NCBI RefSeq assembly: GCF_026229185.1
Contig: NZ_JAGGJA010000006.1
Location: 1 to 64,000 of the forward strand
DNA length: 64,000 bases
DNA from: Fodinibius salsisoli
GTDB lineage: Bacteria; Bacteroidota; Rhodothermia; Balneolales; Balneolaceae
Direction of reading: 5' to 3'
In this document: one piece after another, positions 17,866 to 25,260 of the stretch
How positions within the stretch are numbered: position 1 is the stretch's first letter
Layout of the letters: each line of letters starts with the position of its first letter
Program-made: the position numbers and the translations under genes
Notes under the pieces: model-generated
Told to the model about the DNA's origin: nothing
The model's input: only the letters and a program-made list of their open reading frames with translations
Databases searched by the model: none

Positions 17866-18345
17866 GGATGATAAAATTAATTGCTGTTTTCTTTCAACGG
17901 AATATACGGTTCCTTAGCTTCAATTCGAACCGCTCAGTTTATGTAAATCATAATGCTGTTGCTAACGCTTAACAACTAATGGGTTAGTACGAAAAAACAT
18001 CCTACTTGTTATAAGTCACCTGCATACGCTACTTATAAGACTTTATAATCCAATTATATATTGCCTTCCTAACCTTCTGCATAAGTGAATAATGATAGGA
18101 CAATATTCAATGATTATAACTAACTGCTTATCAATTTTTTATACAATTCATCCAAAAAATATTTAGGCCCAACTATCTATGCCTCAAGTCTTTACGAAAT
18201 CTTGTTGAAAAGAAAAAGTGCTACCCAATTAAAATATTTTAATTAGGAATGCGAACCCAAAATCCATTTCATTGAAACCAGTGAGACGTTAGGTATGTTT
18301 TTACAAAAAATTTCATCTATTGGCTAACTAACTGGGGGTTGTTCA
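17866..18345. other. Intergenic gap between rhomboid and curli operons
   Basis: 480 bases, A+T-rich, between divergent genes. It must hold the promoters of the rhomboid pair (minus) and of the LysM-CsgE gene (plus). GGGGGT at 18332-18337 is the nearest purine-rich site to the csgE start. CTTATAAG-type palindromes occur at about 18032-18042. I see no tRNA, structured leader or open frame that I can support. Confidence 0.4.
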
Positions 18346-19083
18346 ATGAACAACAGGGCTATTGTTACCATATTGGTTTATATTGCTTTTTGGGGATATG
18401 GGAATATAAGTATTGCCCAAATATCTGCAGATTATAAGTCGTATACAATTCAGTCAGAAGATAATACTCTATCAGATATTGCTGAAAAGTTGGGCAGTGA
18501 AGATTTTTGGCAACCTATCTATCGTGCTAACTCTGACATTATTAGTAATAATGGTTTTATAGAAGAAGGTCAGGTATTAACTCTTCCTGCTGCGGTATTC
18601 CAATCCAAAGAGTTTATTTATCATTCATCCAATAAAGGAAACACTTCTACCAATCCAACTGACAAGGAGTCTAAAGAAAAGCAGTTAGAACAATTTAGAT
18701 CGGCCTTTAAAAGTTTAGTCAACAAAGAAAAACAAAACCAGGAGCAGTCCGAAACATCTCCTCAACAGGATCCTACCCTGGAACTGGGTGGTTTCGTTCT
18801 GGATGAAACACGAAGTAAAATGGGGCGTGATTTCTATAACCTGTTTTACCAACACTGGGAGGCCCCTCAAAATGCTTCTAACTTCACCATTACCATCTCT
18901 GAACAACCTACAATCGGAAGAGGCAGCCAAGTGACTATTAAGCTTGATTACAATCAGATTTTTAGTGCGCGCTTGCAGCCCCGATACGAATATATTGAAA
19001 CGTTAAGTAAGCAAGCTGTAGCTCGTAGTCAACAAGCTGTTCAACAACAAGCATCAGTAAAAAATCAATTAATTGGCTATTAA
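18346..19083 (+). CDS. csgE: CsgE-like curli secretion factor with N-terminal LysM domain
   Basis: Curli export accessory protein. After a signal peptide (residues 1-24, ISIAQ) comes a LysM-like peptidoglycan-binding domain at about 31-81 (YKSYTIQSEDNTLSDIAEKL, with the closing strand VLTLPA). A charged linker (100-145) leads to a CsgE domain at about 148-225: GGFVLDETRSKMGRDFY, ITISEQP and GRGSQVTI are the family landmarks. E. coli CsgE is about 130 residues with no LysM, so this 245-residue form is a fusion. In E. coli CsgE caps the periplasmic side of the CsgG pore; LysM could tether that cap to the cell wall. The stop is 10 bases before the csgF start. Confidence 0.85.
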   Translation: MNNRAIVTILVYIAFWGYGNISIAQISADYKSYTIQSEDNTLSDIAEKLGSEDFWQPIYRANSDIISNNGFIEEGQVLTLPAAVFQSKEFIYHSSNKGNTSTNPTDKESKEKQLEQFRSAFKSLVNKEKQNQEQSETSPQQDPTLELGGFVLDETRSKMGRDFYNLFYQHWEAPQNASNFTITISEQPTIGRGSQVTIKLDYNQIFSARLQPRYEYIETLSKQAVARSQQAVQQQASVKNQLIGY

Positions 19084-19093
19084 CCCTAAAATT

Positions 19094-19519
19094 ATGAAAA
19101 CATTTATATCATCCATACTTGGTTTAGCTATTACGTTATTACTCTTAGCGCCGGGTTCTGCCCAGGCACAAGATTTCGTCTATACTCCGGTAAATCCAGC
19201 CTTTGGTGGTAGCTACCTTAATTATCAGTGGCTGCTTAGTTCAGCAAATGCTCAGAACAAGTATAAGGGCGGCAGTGGCTATAGTTATAACAACGATCCC
19301 CTGGCCAATTTTGAAGAACAACTCCAACGGCAGGTTTTATCTCAGCTCACGCGTAATGTCATCCAAGATCGATTCGGAGATGTTGACTTGAGCCAACAAA
19401 ATACCTTTGAGTTTGGAGAATTTTCAATTGATATCGTCCCCGGTGCCAATGGCGTAGATATTAATATTTTCAACCAATCATCAGGCGAGCAAACAACAGT
19501 TACCGTACCCAGCATATAA
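19094..19519 (+). CDS. csgF: Curli assembly factor CsgF
   Basis: A small secreted curli factor that in E. coli links the CsgG pore to the nucleator at the cell surface. The signal peptide (residues 1-26, GSAQAQ) is followed directly by the hallmark FVYTPVNPAFGGSYLNYQW, the CsgF N-terminal segment that inserts into the CsgG channel. A central amphipathic helix (LANFEEQLQRQVLSQL) and a C-terminal strand region ending VTVPSI complete it. ATG 19094 is chosen because upstream in-frame codons would spoil the signal peptide. The csgG start follows 6 bases after the stop. Confidence 0.92.
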   Translation: MKTFISSILGLAITLLLLAPGSAQAQDFVYTPVNPAFGGSYLNYQWLLSSANAQNKYKGGSGYSYNNDPLANFEEQLQRQVLSQLTRNVIQDRFGDVDLSQQNTFEFGEFSIDIVPGANGVDINIFNQSSGEQTTVTVPSI

Positions 19520-19525
19520 TCTGAT

Positions 19526-20884
19526 ATGAAATATCTTAACCCTACATATCTTCTATTACTTGCATTACTTACCTCCTCTTGTGCTGGTAGTTTAAAGCCC
19601 TATAAGACTGAGCCAGCCCAGGTTGGGTGGGAAAGTAAATCGAACCAATCACTTAAAGAATTACCTAAGCCTAATAATAAGGTGGTAGCAGCAGTCTACC
19701 GATTTCGAGACCAAACCGGCCAATACAAACCTTCCCAACAGTCTATCAGCTACTCTACGGCCGTAACCCAGGGTGCTACCTCTATCCTGATCAAAGCCAT
19801 GGAAAATTCAGGATGGTTTACCCCTATTGAACGAGAAGGCATTTCAAACCTCCTGAACGAAAGACGCATTATCCAAAATACGCGGCAGCAAAATAATGAT
19901 AACACCAAGCTCCCTCCCCTGCTCTTTGCAGGCGTTGTACTTGAAGGAGGTATTATTGGCTATGACAGCAACGTGATGACAGGCGGAGCCGGCGTTCGTT
20001 ACCTGGGGATGAGCGCTTCTGGCCAATACCGCAAAGACCAAGTCACCATTTACCTACGGGCTGTTTCTACCCAAAGCGGTCGAATTTTGAAAACCGTGCA
20101 TACAACCAAGTCTATTTTATCTACAAAGTTAGACGGTGGTATCTTCCGTTACGTGGATGCCAATGAATTACTGGAATCTGAGGTAGGCGTCACCTTTAAC
20201 GAACCTCCGGTTATGGCTGTCACCGAAGCAATTGATGAAGCCGTTAAACGACTCATTGTTGAAGGAGTTGATGCCAACATCTGGCAACCAGCTGACCAAG
20301 AGTCCTTTAAAGAATATAAAGAAGATTATGAGCTTGCTGTAGCTAAGCAGAAGGAACGGCAGAAAAGCAATTATTATGGAATAGCAGAGCGGCCGGATTT
20401 ACGCTCAGGATTTTCAGTCAATGGCAGCTACTCTTTTGGAAGCTACATCGGCAGTTTCGGAAATGAATCACAGAATTCAGGCTTTGGCATCCAGGCTGAG
20501 CAAGCTATTGTCAACAGTCCCCTATCCATGAAGTTTAACTACCATCGGACACAGATAGGATCTCAAAATATTTTCTCTGAACCTGTGAATAACTTAGATG
20601 TATTGATAAACGCTTATTTGACTCCCAAACTTAAGCTATCACCCTATGTTGGTGTCGGTGGAGGCGTGTTGGCTTATGACAGTACACCAGAATTTACAGA
20701 AGATCAATTCTTTCCAACCCTCTCCGGAGAGGCAGGCCTGGACTATCGTTTTTCAGAAACCTTTGGCCTAAAGATAGGGCTGAGTTACCGCTATTTAATT
20801 AGTGACGGAGTTGATGGTATAAAGGCGGGCAGCATTCACGATCAACAATGGAATATCATGACAGGATTTACTTTTTACCCATAA
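19526..20884 (+). CDS. csgG: Curli export channel CsgG with additional C-terminal beta-barrel domain
   Basis: Outer-membrane lipoprotein forming the curlin secretion pore. Lipobox LTSSC (Cys19) is followed by the CsgG domain at about 45-270: VAAVYRFRDQTGQYKP, TAVTQGATSILIKAM, GWFTPIEREG and LLNERRIIQ are characteristic. The E. coli protein stops after this domain (277 aa). Here about 160 further residues (293-452) form alternating aromatic strands such as FSVNGSYSFGSY, LDVLINAYLT and GLKIGLSYRYL ending in FTFYP, the pattern of an eight-strand OmpA/OmpX-like barrel. The extension's role is unknown. Confidence 0.9.
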   Translation: MKYLNPTYLLLLALLTSSCAGSLKPYKTEPAQVGWESKSNQSLKELPKPNNKVVAAVYRFRDQTGQYKPSQQSISYSTAVTQGATSILIKAMENSGWFTPIEREGISNLLNERRIIQNTRQQNNDNTKLPPLLFAGVVLEGGIIGYDSNVMTGGAGVRYLGMSASGQYRKDQVTIYLRAVSTQSGRILKTVHTTKSILSTKLDGGIFRYVDANELLESEVGVTFNEPPVMAVTEAIDEAVKRLIVEGVDANIWQPADQESFKEYKEDYELAVAKQKERQKSNYYGIAERPDLRSGFSVNGSYSFGSYIGSFGNESQNSGFGIQAEQAIVNSPLSMKFNYHRTQIGSQNIFSEPVNNLDVLINAYLTPKLKLSPYVGVGGGVLAYDSTPEFTEDQFFPTLSGEAGLDYRFSETFGLKIGLSYRYLISDGVDGIKAGSIHDQQWNIMTGFTFYP

Positions 20885-20932
20885 TTAAAAACGAGTAATT
20901 ACATGAAACAGGAAATGTTGAACTAAGAATAT

Positions 20933-21145
20933 GGAGTAACATAGGAAAGGCAACGCCGAGGACCTTACGACCGATTAACCGGAAGTAAGGGGGAGACCCT
21001 GCGACGCTGCCTCACTAATGGCATTATAATAAAACTTAGCCATTTATTTCCTCATTACTCCTGCTATCCATCAAGAGATAGCAACACAGTGTGTTAGCAA
21101 AATGCTACGCACTATTAATTAATCATCATATAAAAAGAGGAGTAA
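20933..21145 (+). ncRNA. Structured 5' leader of curlin gene 1 (repeated cis-regulatory RNA, copy 1)
   Basis: Predicted helices by eye: outer P1 GGAGTAA (20933-20939) with TTACTCC (21055-21061); P2 AGGCA (20948-20952) with TGCCT (21008-21012); P3 CCTTAC (20963-20968) with GTAAGG (20985-20990), capped by CCG/CGG; a GGG-AGA-CCC hairpin (20991-20999); P5 AATGGC (21017-21022) with GCCATT (21039-21044); P6 GCTATC/GATAGC (21063-21082); P7 TAGCA/TGCTA (21095-21107). The ribosome-binding site GGAGTAA (21139-21145) can replace the 5' P1 strand in pairing with TTACTCC. The same layout recurs before two more curlin genes. The RNA family is not one I recognise. Confidence 0.82.
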
Positions 21146-21149
21146 TACT

Positions 21150-21977
21150 ATGAAAAGAATAGTAACCCTTACATTCGCACTGCTATTTACAGCAGGAATT
21201 ACCTTTGCACAGAACAACGCTTCTGTGGACCAAAATGGTAATGATAACCAAGCTACGGTAGAGCAAACCTATCAAAGTGGTGCCTCCAGCGCGATGAATA
21301 ATGCTACTGTTAATCAAGATGGAGACAACAACAAAGTTGAACGCTTGCAACAAGTCGGTGCCGGCAATTCGTTCGACGTAACCCAAAATGGTGATAATAA
21401 CATTGTTCAGTCGCATCCCGAACAAGGTACCAATGGAAATGCCAGTTTTGGCGGGGTAATTGATATTACTCAATCCAATAATAGTAACGAAATCTGGGAT
21501 GCTGATCAGGCCGGCCAGAACAACAAACTGTACGTCTCTCAGGATGGCGGTGATGTTGTTAACGTTGAAGCCCAGGTTTCAAGCGGTAGTGCAGGCAACC
21601 TGATCGACATTTCACAAACGGGTGGTAATAACAGCGTTGGCCTTGCAAGCTCAAATGGTGCTGGTGCTTATCAAGAAGGTGAAAACAACGCCATGAATAT
21701 TAACCAAAGTGGTGGCGCTTCGGCCGGTGTAACAGATCATATGCCTTCAAGCAGCTACGATAATACATTCTTCCGTTCTGGTGAAGGCGGACAAGGACTT
21801 ATCCAGCTGGGCGAAGATAACACCATGACTCTTGATCAGACAGGTGCAAGCACCATCGGATATGTATTGCAGGATGGTCTTAATAATACTGCTACTATCA
21901 CCCAAAATGGTAATGGCCATACTGCTACTACATCACAGGTAGGTTCCAATAATTCCTCTACCATTATTCAAAATTAG
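21150..21977 (+). CDS. Curlin-repeat amyloid subunit 1 (CsgA-like)
   Basis: A secreted fibre subunit. A signal peptide (residues 1-20, ITFAQ) precedes about eleven curlin-type repeats built on Q-x-G-x-x-N with alternating Gln/Asn and small residues, for example QNGNDNQATVEQ, QVGAGNSFDVTQNGDNN and QNGNGHTATTSQVG. Composition is very rich in G, N, Q, S and T and nearly free of lysine, as in curli amyloids. It ends in SSTIIQN, a terminus shared by the other two large curlins. Its own intrinsic terminator follows. The paralogue acting as the major subunit cannot be decided from sequence. Confidence 0.88.
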   Translation: MKRIVTLTFALLFTAGITFAQNNASVDQNGNDNQATVEQTYQSGASSAMNNATVNQDGDNNKVERLQQVGAGNSFDVTQNGDNNIVQSHPEQGTNGNASFGGVIDITQSNNSNEIWDADQAGQNNKLYVSQDGGDVVNVEAQVSSGSAGNLIDISQTGGNNSVGLASSNGAGAYQEGENNAMNINQSGGASAGVTDHMPSSSYDNTFFRSGEGGQGLIQLGEDNTMTLDQTGASTIGYVLQDGLNNTATITQNGNGHTATTSQVGSNNSSTIIQN

Positions 21978-21985
21978 GTTTAATT

Positions 21986-22018
21986 GAAAGCATTCCTTGA
22001 CGGGAATGCTTTCTTTTC
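21986..22018 (+). terminator. Intrinsic terminator after curlin gene 1
   Basis: GAAAGCATTCC (21986-21996) pairs with GGAATGCTTTC (22003-22013) around a short loop and is followed by TTTTCT. It lies 9 bases after the stop. This makes curlin 1 a self-contained unit and implies a new promoter before the next leader. Confidence 0.85.
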
Positions 22019-22047
22019 TGATGCATCGTTCTTTGAACTAAAAGTAT

Positions 22048-22261
22048 GGAGTAAAATAAGAAAGGCAACGCCGAGGACCTTACAACCGGTTACCCGGAAG
22101 TAAGGGGGAGACCCTACGACGCTGCCTTAGTGATGGTAATATAACAAAAAAATTACCATCTAATCACTTACTCCTGAATAGCTGTCTCATTGGGATAGCG
22201 ACCAACATAATGGCAAAATGCCGTTAACACTAAAAACAAACACATATAACCATAGGAGTAA
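22048..22261 (+). ncRNA. Structured 5' leader of curlin gene 2 (repeated cis-regulatory RNA, copy 2)
   Basis: Same plan as copy 1. P1: GGAGTAA (22048-22054) with TTACTCC (22168-22174). P2: AAGGCA (22062-22067) with TGCCTT (22123-22128), one pair longer than copy 1 through a matching change on both sides. P3: CCTTAC/GTAAGG (22078-22083, 22100-22105), capped by CCGG/CCGG. P5: ATGGTAAT (22133-22140) with ATTACCAT (22152-22159), a compensatory change from AATGGC/GCCATT. P6: GCTGTC/GATAGC (22181-22199). P7: TAATGGCA/TGCCGTTA (22208-22226). The ribosome-binding site GGAGTAA is at 22255-22261, five bases before ATG. Confidence 0.82.
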
Positions 22262-22265
22262 TACT

Positions 22266-23180
22266 ATGAAAAAGCTAATAACCCTTACATTTGCATTCAT
22301 GCTTTCTGTTAGCGTAGCAGCTGCACAAAGCAACACAGCTACCAGCTCTTCCACTGGTGACTATAATACCTCAACAATTGAGCAGGACGGTTCTTCCAAC
22401 ACTGCCGAAGTTACACAAAATGGTAATAGCAACGAAGCTTCTATTAGCCAGGGTATTCAAGGCATAACTTCAAATAACGATGAAGCTACCGTTAATCAGG
22501 TGGGTGACAACAACAGCGCTGACCTGAACTCTCGTGACGGTTGGGGCGGATCTTCAAATGCTGTTATTTATAATGTAGATCAACAGGGAGATAATAACTC
22601 TGTGAGAGCACGAGCATTCAATGCTCCGGCCGAAGGTACCATCCATCAGGCAGGCTCATATAACTCTGCTGACCTGACACAGGCTAACAGCCAACGAGCA
22701 ACAGCTATCCTTACCCAGGCTGGAGAAGGAAACTCCGCTGACATCGACCAGATGAGTGGTGCTCATGACGCCCATCTCGAAGCTAACTTTGCGGGCGACT
22801 ACAACTCAATGGACGTGACTCAAAATAGCACATGGCAAAAATTCATCTTGGATGTATCTGGTTCTTCTAACACTATTACCGGTACACAGGGCGAGCATGA
22901 TGCTGACCAGTTTACTGCTATCTCTGGAGATAACAACAGCCTTGACTTCTACCAAGCAAAGTCTTCTGATGCCGGCATCTCCGTTGCAGGAGATAACAAC
23001 ACCATCTCTCTGATGCAGAATGGAGAAGGTAACAGCGTATTTGCTACCAATCCATGGGACAAAGATGGTATCGTTGTTAACGGTTCCTATAACGCTGTTG
23101 ATGTTACACAAAACAGTAATAACAATACTGCTGTCGTTAATATTTCAGGAGCCGGAAATTCAAGCACCATTATTCAATAA
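22266..23180 (+). CDS. Curlin-repeat amyloid subunit 2 (CsgA-like)
   Basis: 304 residues from ATG 22266, chosen because GGAGTAA sits just upstream and a signal peptide (ending VAAAQ) follows directly. The in-frame codons before it lie in the structured leader. Repeats carry Q-x-G-x-x-N cores: QDGSSNTAEVTQNGNSN, QVGDNNSADLNS, QAGEGNSADIDQ and SGDNNSLDFYQ. Spacing is less regular in the middle, with Trp- and Pro-containing inserts (GWGGSSNAV, NPWDKDG). It ends NSSTIIQ. Probably an alternative or co-assembling fibre subunit. The start of the gene is highly similar to curlins 1 and 3, indicating duplication. Confidence 0.87.
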   Translation: MKKLITLTFAFMLSVSVAAAQSNTATSSSTGDYNTSTIEQDGSSNTAEVTQNGNSNEASISQGIQGITSNNDEATVNQVGDNNSADLNSRDGWGGSSNAVIYNVDQQGDNNSVRARAFNAPAEGTIHQAGSYNSADLTQANSQRATAILTQAGEGNSADIDQMSGAHDAHLEANFAGDYNSMDVTQNSTWQKFILDVSGSSNTITGTQGEHDADQFTAISGDNNSLDFYQAKSSDAGISVAGDNNTISLMQNGEGNSVFATNPWDKDGIVVNGSYNAVDVTQNSNNNTAVVNISGAGNSSTIIQ

Positions 23181-23192
23181 TACTTTTCGGGG

Positions 23193-23222
23193 GCATCTCT
23201 TGATCGGGATGCTTTCCTTTTT
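23193..23222 (+). terminator. Probable intrinsic terminator after curlin gene 2
   Basis: GCATC (23193-23197) and GATGC (23208-23212) with a GATCGG loop, then TTTCCTTTTT. The stem is shorter than those after curlins 1 and 3. Its position, loop sequence and T-rich tail are the same. Confidence 0.6.
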
Positions 23223-23251
23223 GAACAATCGATCTTTGAAGTAAAGACTAT

Positions 23252-23461
23252 GGGGTAAAAGGCAACGCCGAGGATTCTTATGACCGGTCACCCGGATGTA
23301 AGAGGGAGACCCTGCGCGGCTGCCTGAGATAAGTAATGGCATAAAGTAATGCCAATGAGACATTTACTCCAAAGCTATCTCTCCGAGATAGCATAACATA
23401 CAAAGCCAAATTGGCAACATAGCCATTGGCGTTTAATCAATCATTAATTAAAACGGAGTAA
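23252..23461 (+). ncRNA. Structured 5' leader of curlin gene 3 (repeated cis-regulatory RNA, copy 3)
   Basis: P1: GGGGTAAA (23252-23259) with TTTACTCC (23363-23370), including a G-U pair where the other copies have A-U. P2: AGGCA (23260-23264) with TGCCT (23321-23325). P3: TCTTAT (23276-23281) with GTAAGA (23298-23303), changed on both strands relative to copies 1 and 2. The CCGG/CCGG cap and GGGAGACCC hairpin are retained. P5: TGGCAT/ATGCCA (23337-23354). P6: GCTATCTC/GAGATAGC (23374-23392). P7: GCC/GGC around AAATT (23405-23415). The ribosome-binding site GGAGTAA (23455-23461) is a perfect match to the TTACTCC strand. Confidence 0.82.
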
Positions 23462-23463
23462 TC

Positions 23464-24597
23464 ATGAAAAAGTTAGGATTAACACTTCTCATAGCGCTGT
23501 TTGTTGTTAGCCTTGGTAAGGCACAACAAAATACAGCAACTACGAACCAAATAGGTAATGACAGCGATGCTGCTATTACTCAATCTGGTAGCGAAAACGA
23601 TGCAAGCATCAACCAAAATTCATCATTCGGTTCCGGCCATACAGCTGAAGTCACACAAAATGGTTCTGAGAACCTCAGCGAGGTTGAACAAAATCAAGCT
23701 AATTCCGAGGCTTATGTCTCGCAAACGGGTTCTCAAAACGAGAGCTATTCGAAGCAGGCTGGGTTCAACATACTCAATGTTACACAAGACGGTAACGGCA
23801 ATGTGTTGAGCGGATATGGTTCAAGAAGCCAGGTTTATCAAAAAAATGGTACCGGTATATTTAGTTCCGACATGAATGAACTGACCGTTGACCAGCTTGG
23901 AGATAATAACGAGGCCGGAGTTTGGCAGGAACACCATGCCAGCGCCAACATTTCGCAGACTGGAGTTGGCAATAATGGGCAGGTCTTCCAAACGGGAACG
24001 CCGAATGCCGGAGCCATGAACGAAGCGACAATCACTCAAAATGGTGACGACAACAGTGCCGATATCAATCAACGGGGTGACGGCAATGGTGCCCTCGTTG
24101 AGCAAGGCGTTTATGGCGGAGCAACTGGGAACGAGGTTGATTTCGACCAAATTGGTGACGGAAACTATCTGGAAACCAAGCAGGTAGCCGCTAATGATAA
24201 CCAGGTTACTGGCAGTCAGACAGGTAATGATAACTATTTCCGTGCTTCTGTTAAGGGCGATGGTAATACGGTTGATGCCTCTTCTGATGGAAATGAAAAC
24301 CGAGGCAGCTGGGATTTAAGCTCAGACTGGCCCGCATTTTCTGATGGGAACATGCTTGGCATTACTCAATCTGGTAATGGCAACGAAAATACCGGTAAGA
24401 TTTCAGGAGATAATAACACCATTGACATAATGCAAGATGGTAACAACAACTCCATTGGATCTGACTGGTATACCGAAGATGGCGTTATTATTTCTGGTAA
24501 TAATAACGATGTATCAATTGCCCAAACCGGAAATGCTAATATGGCAACTTCCATAGTTAATGGCGCAGGCAATACCTCTACTATAATCCAAAATTAA
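23464..24597 (+). CDS. Curlin-repeat amyloid subunit 3 (CsgA-like)
   Basis: The largest of the curlins here (377 aa). A signal peptide ending LGKAQ is followed by some fifteen repeats of the Q-x-G-x-x-N type: QIGNDSDAAITQSGSEND, QNGSENLSEVEQ, QNGDDNSADINQRGDGN, QTGNDNYF. The C-terminal half has longer spacer segments with Trp and Asp (NRGSWDLSSDW, SDWYTEDG). It ends NTSTIIQN. It is expected to be exported through CsgG and to polymerise as amyloid. A strong terminator follows 11 bases after the stop. Confidence 0.88.
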   Translation: MKKLGLTLLIALFVVSLGKAQQNTATTNQIGNDSDAAITQSGSENDASINQNSSFGSGHTAEVTQNGSENLSEVEQNQANSEAYVSQTGSQNESYSKQAGFNILNVTQDGNGNVLSGYGSRSQVYQKNGTGIFSSDMNELTVDQLGDNNEAGVWQEHHASANISQTGVGNNGQVFQTGTPNAGAMNEATITQNGDDNSADINQRGDGNGALVEQGVYGGATGNEVDFDQIGDGNYLETKQVAANDNQVTGSQTGNDNYFRASVKGDGNTVDASSDGNENRGSWDLSSDWPAFSDGNMLGITQSGNGNENTGKISGDNNTIDIMQDGNNNSIGSDWYTEDGVIISGNNNDVSIAQTGNANMATSIVNGAGNTSTIIQN

Positions 24598-24608
24598 TGA
24601 TGTATTGA

Positions 24609-24639
24609 GGAAGCATTCCCTGACCGGATGCTTCCTTTT
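24609..24639 (+). terminator. Intrinsic terminator after curlin gene 3
   Basis: GGAAGCAT (24609-24616) pairs with ATGCTTCC (24628-24635) and is followed by TTTTC. It resembles the terminators after curlins 1 and 2 in loop (TGACCGG) and position. Confidence 0.8.
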
Positions 24640-24682
24640 CAAAAAACTGCATTTATAACATAACCTGATTGAGGTGTTTATT

Positions 24683-25234
24683 ATGAAAAAACTGATCTTA
24701 CTACTTACTCTGTTTTATGGAGTCGCATTATCCAATGTTCAAGCCCAGGTAAATATTGATCAGATTGACCCCGGAAATGATTTTGATAATGGATCAGCTA
24801 TGACCTCTGAAGAAGATCTACTGGGCATTTTCCTCAATAGCCCATTTCTTTCTGCCATCCAGCAACAGGCTATAGATGCTGATCAAGTAGCTCGTACCAA
24901 CATTGAGGGTGATAACAATACGGCCCATCTCAGTCAATCCGGATTTAATAATGTTGGGATCATCAATATTATTGGATATGGAAACGAAGCATCGTTAGAA
25001 CAACAAGGAAACGGATTATTTTCAGCAATAAATGTCAATGGCTCAAGTAATAATCTGGACATTGAACAAAATGGAAATGCACTGCAAAACCTGATTAAGC
25101 TCGACGGCTCAGGTCTTAACTATGAAGTACTTCAGGATCCTTCAGGTGTTGAGGTTACTCAAACAGGTTCCAGTATCCCCTTACAGATAAAACGCACAGG
25201 ACGAGTTGTCCCTATCATCATCAGAAATAATTAA
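24683..25234 (+). CDS. Small curlin-like protein, candidate nucleator (CsgB-like)
   Basis: 183 residues from ATG 24683, with GAGGTG at 24671-24676 as ribosome-binding site; GTG 24674 is the other in-frame choice. The signal peptide ends NVQAQ. It has only four or five Q/N repeats (IEGDNNTAHLSQSGFNN, GYGNEASLEQQGNG, GSSNNLDIEQNGN) and then a divergent basic C-terminus (LQIKRTGRVVPIIIRNN). A short curlin with a positively charged final repeat is the pattern of E. coli CsgB, which nucleates CsgA and stays at the surface. It lacks the structured leader present before the three larger curlins. Confidence 0.72.
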   Translation: MKKLILLLTLFYGVALSNVQAQVNIDQIDPGNDFDNGSAMTSEEDLLGIFLNSPFLSAIQQQAIDADQVARTNIEGDNNTAHLSQSGFNNVGIINIIGYGNEASLEQQGNGLFSAINVNGSSNNLDIEQNGNALQNLIKLDGSGLNYEVLQDPSGVEVTQTGSSIPLQIKRTGRVVPIIIRNN

Positions 25235-25260
25235 TTCAGTTAAACTCAGAGCCTATTCTT

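Noticed and set aside
20933-23461. Assignment of the curlin leaders to the c-di-GMP-I (GEMM) riboswitch
   Set aside because: GGCAA and GACGC words occur, but the order of helices and the GACGCAAAGCC and GGCCUAA blocks of GEMM are missing.
21150-24597. Short spaced repeats as a CRISPR array
   Set aside because: They are in frame, encode Q-x-G-x-x-N protein repeats, and lack constant spacer length; no cas genes are present.
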